In this document: one piece after another, positions 1 to 5,119 of the stretch
Layout: each line of letters begins with the position of its first letter
Position numbering within the stretch: position 1 is the stretch's first letter
From: an uncultured Micrococcales bacterium
Lineage (GTDB): Bacteria; Actinomycetota; Actinomycetes; Actinomycetales; Microbacteriaceae
DNA: 5,119 bases
Direction of reading: 5' to 3'
NCBI GenBank assembly: GCA_903927775.1
Contig: CAIYOE010000083.1
Span: forward strand, 1 to 5,119
The notes under the pieces: generated by a model
What the model was told of the DNA's origin: nothing
The model's input: the letters and a program-made list of their open reading frames with translations, nothing else
The model's database searches: none
Program-made: the position numbers and the translations under genes

Positions 1-443
1 AGTGGGGGAACCAGAACTAACGACATTCGTTCCGGAATCGCAAAAGAAATTTGCTTAGGGATCATTTCGCCCATCAACACGTGCAGCGATGAGACCAGTA
101 CAAGCGCAACCACGAACGTTACCGCGTTGGCCGTGTTGTCACCAAGCTTTAGCGCCGCGAGCGACGGGTGAATCAAGTCATGGATGGACGGCTCGGCAAT
201 AAGAAGGATTGCCAGAGAACAAACCGTGACGCCAATTTGAGACGTTGCCAGCAATATGCTGACGCGCTCCATAGCGCGAATGGTGATTTTGGCTGGTCCG
301 CTTCCCGCCTCGGCTAGTGGTTCAATCTGTGCTCGTCTGGCTGAAATCAGCGCGAACTCGGCCGCAACAAAGAATGCGTTAGCCAGAAGGAGAAGAGCGA
401 ACCAGAGAAGCCCCATCCAGGCACCTGTTAGGTCACTATGCAT
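1..443 (-). CDS. CNNM/CorC-family membrane protein, second of a tandem pair (3' end outside window)
   Basis: The reading frame starts at ATG 443-441 and stays open to the left edge: 147 codons plus two bases, beginning MHSDLTGAWMGLLWFALLLL. It encodes a DUF21 transmembrane domain, with a first hydrophobic helix at about residues 9-34 ending in the family pattern AEFALISARR. An LATSQIGVTV segment follows at 65-74, AEP at 83-85, and a hydrophobic stretch at about 107-124 leads into GEMIPK (125-130), the DUF21 signature. The CBS pair and CorC/HlyC C-terminal domain expected of a family member of about 340-450 residues would lie beyond the window. Family members transport or export Mg2+ and related divalent cations in the cytoplasmic membrane; older 'hemolysin' labels are misleading. 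The start overlaps the stop of the upstream paralogue by 8 bp and has an excellent ribosome binding site, so co-translation is likely. The two paralogues may form a heteromer, but that is inference. Family assignment is firm; the exact substrate is not. Confidence 0.9.
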   Translation of the reverse strand, partial: MHSDLTGAWMGLLWFALLLLANAFFVAAEFALISARRAQIEPLAEAGSGPAKITIRAMERVSILLATSQIGVTVCSLAILLIAEPSIHDLIHPSLAALKLGDNTANAVTFVVALVLVSSLHVLMGEMIPKQISFAIPERMSLVLVPP

Positions 444-1755
444 TTGGCTCCTCCTTGATAACCGGAGAATCGGGAACGAAGCGCACGCGGTCCACTCGGC
501 GGCCATCCATGCGCTCGACTCGTAGCGAACCACTATCGATCTGAACCGTGTCGGCCACCTGAGGGATTTTGCCGAGTGCACTCATGAGGAAACCGCCGAC
601 GGTCTCATAGGCACCATCGTCTGGAATGCGAATGGCTAGCTCTTTGAGTTCGTCGGGTCGCATCAGCCCGGGGAACAACACGCTGCCACCGCCGCCGCGG
701 CGAACGCCAACGCGAGTGCGGTCGTGTTCATCCGCCAGCTCGCCGACCAGTTCTTCAACGAGGTCCTCCAAGGTAGCCAAGCCCGCTGTGCCGCCATACT
801 CGTCTACCACAATCGCCAACTGCATACCCTTGGATCTAAGTAGGCCTACTAGCGTTTCCAGCGCCATGGTTTCCGGAACTCGCTCGGCCTCCACGGTGAG
901 CGCACTTACCGGTACCGTGTTGCGCTGGCTGCGCGGGACAGAAGCGGCTTGCTTAACGTGGACCACGCCGACAACGTCATCCGTACTGCCATCGATAACA
1001 GGGAACCTACTGTGACCAGTTTGGTTGCAGAGCTCGATAATGGCACTGACGGGCGCGTCTCGGTCCACCACGTGCATCCGTGGACGTGGCGTCATGATGT
1101 CAGCCGCCACCAACTGTGTCAGGTTCAACGTCTTGGTAATCAGAGTGGCCGTCTGTTGGTCTAGGGCACCCAGAATCGCCGAACGGCGAACCAGACTTGC
1201 AAGCTCCTCTGCGGTTCGGCTGCTATTCAGTTCCTCACGAGGTTCGATGCCAAAACTGCGCACTACGGCGCCACCAACGATGTTCAAACCCTTGATCATC
1301 CAGCCAAAAATGAACGTGAAGACCATCTGGTAGATGATCACAAAACGGTTTACCGCGATCGGGCTGGTTAGGGCCAGCTTTTTAGGAATCAGCTCGCCCA
1401 GCAGGGTAGAAACCAGGGTAGCAATGACCATGGTCAGAATCGTGGCAGTGCTGGAAGCCGACTGCGGTGAGAGACCCCAGCTCACGAGCCCCGGGCTCAA
1501 CAGATTATCCAGCGCGGGCTCGGCCAAAAAACCCGTCAACATGGTGGTCAGAGTGATTCCAAGTTGTGCGCCAGCCAGGTGCTTACGGGTTTCCTTCAGG
1601 GCGCGGATGCTGTTACTAAGGCCGCGCTCACCTCGATCACGACGAGATTCAAGATCGTTTCGCTCAAGGTTGACCAGGCTGAACTCGCTGGCCACAAAGA
1701 ACCCTGTGCCAACGGTAAGCAAGATACCGACCGCAAGAAGAATCCAGTTGTTCAT
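436..1755 (-). CDS. CNNM/CorC-family (HlyC/CorC) divalent cation transport protein
   Basis: Complete 439-residue membrane protein. A DUF21 domain occupies about residues 1-190, with hydrophobic helices near 4-27, 62-90, 102-120 and 134-162. Family patterns include ASEFSLVNLER (22-32), AGAQLGITLT (61-70) and GELIPKK (120-126). A cytosolic CBS pair follows at about 205-345, marked by ADIMTPRPRM (218-227), GHSRFPVIDG (247-256) and VVDEYGGTAGLATLEDLVEE (317-336). The CorC/HlyC C-terminal domain covers about 350-428, with YETVGGFLMSALGKIP (383-398). Length and domain order are normal for the family. CNNM/CorC proteins move Mg2+ across the cytoplasmic membrane, with the CBS pair binding ATP-Mg as a sensor; in bacteria they are mostly linked to Mg2+ efflux. 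ATG 1755-1753 places the first helix directly at the N terminus, as is usual, although the ribosome binding site is weak (only GGGA upstream). The gene is first in a leftward operon with a second paralogue and diverges from kgd. Substrate and direction of transport cannot be read from the sequence. Confidence 0.94.
   Translation of the reverse strand: MNNWILLAVGILLTVGTGFFVASEFSLVNLERNDLESRRDRGERGLSNSIRALKETRKHLAGAQLGITLTTMLTGFLAEPALDNLLSPGLVSWGLSPQSASSTATILTMVIATLVSTLLGELIPKKLALTSPIAVNRFVIIYQMVFTFIFGWMIKGLNIVGGAVVRSFGIEPREELNSSRTAEELASLVRRSAILGALDQQTATLITKTLNLTQLVAADIMTPRPRMHVVDRDAPVSAIIELCNQTGHSRFPVIDGSTDDVVGVVHVKQAASVPRSQRNTVPVSALTVEAERVPETMALETLVGLLRSKGMQLAIVVDEYGGTAGLATLEDLVEELVGELADEHDRTRVGVRRGGGGSVLFPGLMRPDELKELAIRIPDDGAYETVGGFLMSALGKIPQVADTVQIDSGSLRVERMDGRRVDRVRFVPDSPVIKEEPNA
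450..456 (-). promoter_or_regulatory. Ribosome binding site of the second CNNM gene
   Basis: The minus strand reads AAGGAGG, a full-length Shine-Dalgarno match, followed by six bases (AGCCAA) and ATG 443-441. The site lies inside the last codons (Lys-Glu-Glu-Pro-Asn-Ala-stop) of the upstream CNNM gene. It fixes the downstream start and implies termination-reinitiation coupling across the 8-bp ATGCATAG overlap. It is much stronger than the ribosome binding site of the first gene. Confidence 0.85.
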
Positions 1756-1812
1756 CGGGTAATCCCGCCCAACCGGTGCAATACAAAACTATGGTCATCC
1801 ATGAGTATTTCC

Positions 1813-1841
1813 AGCATACCCAGACCAAGACCCGAAAGAAC
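1813..1841 (-). promoter_or_regulatory. Weak candidate promoter for the CNNM operon
   Basis: Reading the minus strand, TATGCT (1818-1813) fits the TAnnnT pattern of an actinobacterial -10 box. It lies about 58 bases upstream of the ATG at 1755. The hexamer 17 bases further upstream, GTTCTT (1841-1836), is a poor -35 match, which is common in actinobacteria. An alternative -10 is TAGTTT (1791-1786). Placement is tentative and rests only on hexamer resemblance. Confidence 0.22.
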
Positions 1842-1859
1842 CCTGACAGATTGCTTTTA

Positions 1860-1887
1860 ACCCGCTGAAGTGTTCCTTGGTGCGGGT
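1860..1887. repeat. 6-bp inverted repeat overlapping the putative kgd promoter
   Basis: ACCCGC (1860-1865) is repeated in inverted orientation as GCGGGT (1882-1887), with a 16-base spacer. The right arm runs into the TAGGCT -10-like hexamer, and the left arm sits near the expected -35 position. The geometry would suit a dimeric repressor or activator site. It is also short enough to occur by chance, and it matches no operator consensus I recognise. It lacks the T-run of a terminator. Confidence 0.3.
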
Positions 1888-1892
1888 AGGCT
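1865..1892 (+). promoter_or_regulatory. Candidate promoter for kgd
   Basis: TAGGCT (1887-1892) fits the TAnnnT -10 pattern, and CTGAAG (1865-1870), 16 bases upstream, is a partial -35 match. Transcription would begin near 1899, giving a leader of about 39 bases before the TTG start at 1938. The position in the divergent gap supports a promoter somewhere here; the exact hexamers are uncertain. Confidence 0.3.
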
Positions 1893-1924
1893 TGAAAGGC
1901 ACTTGAATGGACAATGCGGAACTT

Positions 1925-1933
1925 AAGAGGTGG
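1925..1933 (+). promoter_or_regulatory. Ribosome binding site deciding the kgd TTG start
   Basis: AAGAGGTGG contains GAGGTG (1927-1932), which pairs fully with the 16S anti-Shine-Dalgarno sequence. It lies seven bases (counted from GAGG) before TTG 1938-1940. The alternative in-frame ATG at 1914 has only a GAATGG-like sequence upstream. This site therefore favours TTG as the initiator. Confidence 0.7.
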
Positions 1934-1937
1934 ACTC

Positions 1938-4900
1938 TTGTCGATCGAAAATGGTCACGGCGACAATGAATTCGGAGCCAACGAATGGCTCGTCGAAGAA
2001 ATGTACGAGCAGTACAAACTCAATCCAGATTCAGTAGATAAAACCTGGTGGCCGGTACTCGAGAAATACCACTCCTCGCTGGGACACCCTAATCCTGTCT
2101 CTGTAACACCCACTCTTGATTCCACGTCGGCAACCTCCGTGGTTGAGGCACAGGTCCCGACCGCTTTGCACGCACAAGACACCGCCTATGCACAGGGCAC
2201 TCCCCTTGCGCCGGCTCACGTAGAGACCAACACCCAGGCGATTCAGACCGTGAACAATGGTGGTCCAGTTGCCCCGCTGGTTGCTAAGACCACTCGTGTA
2301 GAGGCCAAGCCGCAGCCGATTCCGGCTCAGGCACCTGTGACCTCAAACATCAGCGTTATCGATGGCGAAGCCGCCGCCGAGGACCAGGATCAGGTCACAA
2401 TCCTCAAGGGAATGCCAAAAGCCTTGGCCGCCAACATGGATGCCTCCATCGCAATGCCTACCGCGACCTCGGTGCGCACCATCCCTGCCAAGCTTCTGAT
2501 CGACAACCGAATCGTAATCAACAGCCACCTTGGGCGCACCCGCGGTGGCAAGGTTTCGTTCACTCATGTCATCGGCTACGCCCTGATTCGTGCGCTCAAG
2601 GAATTCCCAAGCCAAAACGTCTACTACGACGTCATCGATGGAAAACCCGCAGTTGTAGCGCCGGCCAACATCAACCTGGGCTTAGCGATTGATATTCCTA
2701 AGCCAGACGGCACTCGCGCGCTTTTGGTTCCAAACATCAAGCGAGCCCAGCGTCTGAATTTTGCCGAATACCTTTCGGCTTACGAGGACATGGTTAAGCG
2801 CGCCCGCGACAACAAGTTGACCGCCAACGACTTTGCCGGAACCACCATCAGCCTGACCAACCCGGGTGGAATCGGTACCGTTCACTCTGTACCTCGCCTC
2901 ATGGCTGGCGCCGGTTCGATCATCGGTGCCGGAGCACTGGAATACCCTGCCGAGTTTGCCGGCATGAGCGAGTCTCAGTTGGCCCGCATGGGCGTCAGCA
3001 AGACAATCACCCTTACCAGCACCTACGACCACCGCGTGATTCAAGGTGCGGGTAGCGGCGAGTTCCTCAAGAAGGTGCACGAGCTCATGTTGGGCGAGCG
3101 TGGCTTCTACGACGAAATCTTCAACGACCTCCGTATTCCGTACGAGCCGGTTCGTTGGGTTTCAGACTTCGAGACCGACGAAAACGACGACCGCAGCAAG
3201 GCATCGCGTATCCAGGAACTGATTAACGCCTACCGTGTCCGCGGACACCTCATGGCCGACATCGACCCACTCGAGTACCGCATGCGCACTCACCCGGACC
3301 TAGACATCCGCAACCACGGACTTAGCCTGTGGGACCTCGATCGCACCTTTAAGACTGGCGGCTTTGGCGGCAAGTCAAAGATGCAGTTCCGCGACATCTA
3401 CAAGATTCTGCGCGACAGCTACTGCCGCACCGCAGGTTTCGAATACATGCACATCCAAAACCCGGAGCAACGCGCCTGGCTTCAGGATCGCCTGGAGCGC
3501 CCTTACACCAAGCCAAACCACGATGAGCAGATGCGCATTCTGGGCAAGCTGAACGAGGCCGAAGCATTCGAGACCTTCCTGCAGACCAAGTTCGTAGGCC
3601 AGAAGCGATTCAGTCTCGAGGGCGGCGAAAGCACTATTGCTTCGCTAGACGAAATCCTGCAGCAAGCAGCCGACGCCGGACTAACCGAGGTCGCCATTGG
3701 TATGGCACACCGCGGTCGTTTGAACGTTTTGACCAATATCGCTGGCAAGACCTACGGACAGGTTTTCCGCGAGTTCGAGGGCAACTTCGACACCAAGACC
3801 GTTCAGGGCTCTGGAGACGTCAAGTACCACCTTGGAACCGAGGGTGTAATCACCAGCGCCAAGGGTAACCAGGTAAACGTTTCGCTAGCCGCCAACCCAA
3901 GCCACCTAGAGGCCGTGAACCCTGTGCTCGAGGGCATTGTTCGCGCCAAGCTAGATGCGCTAGGAAAGAACGCCTACAACGGCGACTTCCCGGTTGTTCC
4001 AGTCCTAATCCACGGCGATGCAGCATTCGCAGGCCAGGGTGTTGTTCCAGAGACTCTGAACATGTGGAACCTTCGTGGTTACCGCACCGGTGGAACCATC
4101 CACTTGGTAATCAACAACCAGGTCGGCTTCACCACCCCACCAACCGAGAGCCGCTCCACCGTTTACAGCACCGACATTGCCAAGGGTATCCAGGCGCCGA
4201 TTTTCCACGTAAACGGAGACGACCCAGAGGCAGTGGTTCGCGTTACCCAACTTGCTTTCGAGTTCCGTCAGGAATTCAAGAAAGACGTAGTTATCGACAT
4301 CGTCTGTTACCGCCGTCGCGGTCACAACGAGGGCGATGACCCATCGATGACCAACCCACTCATGTACAACCTGATCGAGCACAAGCGCTCGGTTCGCACT
4401 CTGTACCTTGAGTCGCTGGTTGGCCGTGGCGACATCACTCGCGAAGAGTTCGACGCCGCCAACGCCGCTTTCCAAACCAAGTTGGAGCAGGCATTCACCG
4501 ATGTCCACGAGGCGATGAGCGCACCGGCTTCGATCCAGGGCCGCCCGGTCGGTATCGGTACCACCGCTAGCGACCACCCTGTGATCACTCGCCCAACCCC
4601 GATCAGCCCGCAAATCGTTCAGTTGATTGGCGACGCCCACAACAACGTGCCTCCCGGCTTCAACGTTCACCCAAAGCTTCAGCAACTACTTGCCAAGCGC
4701 GTCGAAATGTCGCGCGAAGGCGGAATCGACTGGGGCTTCGGAGAGCTTTTGGCTCTTGGTTCGCTATTGATCGATGGCGTACCGGTTCGCATGGCGGGCC
4801 AGGACAGTCGTCGCGGTACCTTCGTTCAGCGTCACGCAGTATTCCACGACCGCATCAATGGCCAGGAATGGATGCCGCTTCGCAACCTAGCCGAAGGCCA

Positions 4901-5119
4901 GGCCAAGTTCTGGATCTACGACTCGCTCCTCAGCGAGTACGCGGCCATGGGCTTTGAATACGGGTACTCGGTAGAGAACAAGAACGCCCTCGTGCTTTGG
5001 GAAGCCCAGTTCGGCGACTTCGCCAACGGTGCGCAGACCATCATCGATGAGTTCATCTCTAGCGCCGAGCAAAAGTGGGGCCAGACCAGCGGTCTAGTTC
5101 TGCTTCTGCCTCACGGCTA
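1938..5119 (+). CDS. kgd: Multifunctional 2-oxoglutarate dehydrogenase E2-E1 fusion (Kgd/OdhA), 3' end outside window
   Basis: Open for 1060 codons to the right edge; family members have about 1220-1270 residues, so the final C-terminal part is missing. An E1 N-terminal helix segment (residues 13-41, [14 protein letters not shown] then WWPVL) is followed by a Pro/Ala/Thr/Val-rich linker (about 48-150). An E2 succinyltransferase core (about 152-390) has catalytic His365 in [11 protein letters not shown]. The ThDP E1 domain (from about 395) shows [11 protein letters not shown] (588-598), [11 protein letters not shown] (652-662), GDAAFAGQG (693-701), NNQVGFTT (726-733), [16 protein letters not shown] (792-807) and [18 protein letters not shown] (954-971). 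There is no lipoyl domain, as is normal for Kgd, which works with the lipoylated pyruvate dehydrogenase E2 and shared E3. It oxidatively decarboxylates 2-oxoglutarate in the cytosolic TCA cycle; family members can also release succinic semialdehyde or carboligate with glyoxylate. Actinobacterial homologues are inhibited by unphosphorylated GarA/OdhI and activated by acetyl-CoA; no regulator is visible here. Start TTG 1938 was chosen from the ribosome binding site and homologous N termini; ATG 1914 would add eight residues. Confidence 0.96.
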   Translation, partial: MSIENGHGDNEFGANEWLVEEMYEQYKLNPDSVDKTWWPVLEKYHSSLGHPNPVSVTPTLDSTSATSVVEAQVPTALHAQDTAYAQGTPLAPAHVETNTQAIQTVNNGGPVAPLVAKTTRVEAKPQPIPAQAPVTSNISVIDGEAAAEDQDQVTILKGMPKALAANMDASIAMPTATSVRTIPAKLLIDNRIVINSHLGRTRGGKVSFTHVIGYALIRALKEFPSQNVYYDVIDGKPAVVAPANINLGLAIDIPKPDGTRALLVPNIKRAQRLNFAEYLSAYEDMVKRARDNKLTANDFAGTTISLTNPGGIGTVHSVPRLMAGAGSIIGAGALEYPAEFAGMSESQLARMGVSKTITLTSTYDHRVIQGAGSGEFLKKVHELMLGERGFYDEIFNDLRIPYEPVRWVSDFETDENDDRSKASRIQELINAYRVRGHLMADIDPLEYRMRTHPDLDIRNHGLSLWDLDRTFKTGGFGGKSKMQFRDIYKILRDSYCRTAGFEYMHIQNPEQRAWLQDRLERPYTKPNHDEQMRILGKLNEAEAFETFLQTKFVGQKRFSLEGGESTIASLDEILQQAADAGLTEVAIGMAHRGRLNVLTNIAGKTYGQVFREFEGNFDTKTVQGSGDVKYHLGTEGVITSAKGNQVNVSLAANPSHLEAVNPVLEGIVRAKLDALGKNAYNGDFPVVPVLIHGDAAFAGQGVVPETLNMWNLRGYRTGGTIHLVINNQVGFTTPPTESRSTVYSTDIAKGIQAPIFHVNGDDPEAVVRVTQLAFEFRQEFKKDVVIDIVCYRRRGHNEGDDPSMTNPLMYNLIEHKRSVRTLYLESLVGRGDITREEFDAANAAFQTKLEQAFTDVHEAMSAPASIQGRPVGIGTTASDHPVITRPTPISPQIVQLIGDAHNNVPPGFNVHPKLQQLLAKRVEMSREGGIDWGFGELLALGSLLIDGVPVRMAGQDSRRGTFVQRHAVFHDRINGQEWMPLRNLAEGQAKFWIYDSLLSEYAAMGFEYGYSVENKNALVLWEAQFGDFANGAQTIIDEFISSAEQKWGQTSGLVLLLPHG

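Larger units (their letters stand above)
1756..1937. other. Divergent intergenic region between the CNNM operon and kgd
   Basis: These 182 bases separate two genes transcribed away from each other, so they should contain both promoters and any shared control. Visible elements are a TAGGCT -10-like hexamer toward kgd (1887-1892), a weaker TATGCT toward the CNNM genes (1818-1813), a 6-bp inverted repeat (1860-1865 and 1882-1887), a 20-codon leader ORF and the kgd ribosome binding site. A tiny CGGG-TAAT-CCCG palindrome (1756-1767) directly abuts the CNNM start codon. No transcription terminator is expected here and none was seen. There was no recognisable Mg2+ riboswitch fold or known operator consensus by eye. 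Confidence 0.7.

Noticed and set aside
626..1015. Plus-strand frames over the CNNM gene (256-525, 626-1015, 1025-1333, 1334-1762, 1564-1860)
   Set aside because: They are antisense to a protein with intact DUF21, CBS and CorC domains. Their products are Ser/Arg/Thr-rich with no domain features.
1756..1767. CGGG-TAAT-CCCG palindrome just upstream of the CNNM start, considered as a terminator or operator
   Set aside because: The stem is only 4 bp, there is no T-run, and the site touches the start codon. It is too small to support a call.
1756..1937. Possible Mg2+ riboswitch (M-box or ykkC-like leader) for the CNNM operon
   Set aside because: The leader is too short for an M-box, and no conserved riboswitch core or long paired helices could be seen.
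1955..2219. Minus-strand frames (75 and 62 codons) opposite the start of kgd
   Set aside because: They overlap the conserved kgd N terminus and linker on the opposite strand. Their Cys/Ser-rich composition reflects the complement of the linker codons.
2079..2390. Pro/Ala/Thr/Val-rich segment of Kgd (about residues 48-150), considered as a lipoyl domain
   Set aside because: There is no lipoyl-lysine DKA-type motif and no beta-rich domain pattern. It reads as the flexible linker normal for this enzyme.
4005..4685. Long minus-strand frame (226 codons) antisense to kgd, with others at 2343-2615, 2682-3080, 3503-3748 and 4322-4588
   Set aside because: They lie fully inside the well-supported kgd coding frame. 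Their translations show no recognisable domain and look like reverse-frame shadows of a codon-biased gene.

Overview
The window fits an actinobacterium. The decisive clue is the gene filling the right-hand 3.2 kb: a single polypeptide carrying both an E2-type acyltransferase domain and a thiamine-diphosphate (ThDP) E1 domain of 2-oxoglutarate dehydrogenase, the Kgd/OdhA architecture of Actinobacteria. The N-terminal wording ([14 protein letters not shown]...WWP) and the moderate GC content suggest Microbacteriaceae, perhaps a lower-GC aquatic member. That placement is an inference; no rRNA or other phylogenetic marker is present.

Layout: positions 1-1755 are occupied on the minus strand by two CNNM/CorC-family (HlyC/CorC, 'hemolysin-like') membrane proteins arranged as a tight operon running leftward. 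The promoter-proximal gene (436-1755) is complete, with DUF21, a CBS pair and a CorC/HlyC C-terminal domain. The second (1-443) overlaps the first by 8 bp and leaves the window after 147 codons. Positions 1756-1937 form a divergent intergenic region with candidate promoters, an inverted repeat and a possible 20-codon leader ORF. From 1938 to the right edge, kgd is read on the plus strand and is cut by the window end after 1060 codons, roughly 170-200 residues short of the family's usual length.

Function: the CNNM pair probably acts in magnesium or other divalent cation export and homeostasis. Kgd supplies the E1 and succinyltransferase steps of the oxidative TCA cycle at 2-oxoglutarate. Kgd requires Mg2+-ThDP, but nothing in the sequence shows a functional link between the two transcription units; they share only the divergent promoter region.

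No RNA gene, mobile element, CRISPR array or clearly novel system was seen. The points worth a second look are small: the kgd start (TTG with a good ribosome binding site versus an upstream ATG), the overlapping leader ORF, an inverted repeat over the putative kgd promoter, and the embedded ribosome binding site that couples the CNNM pair.
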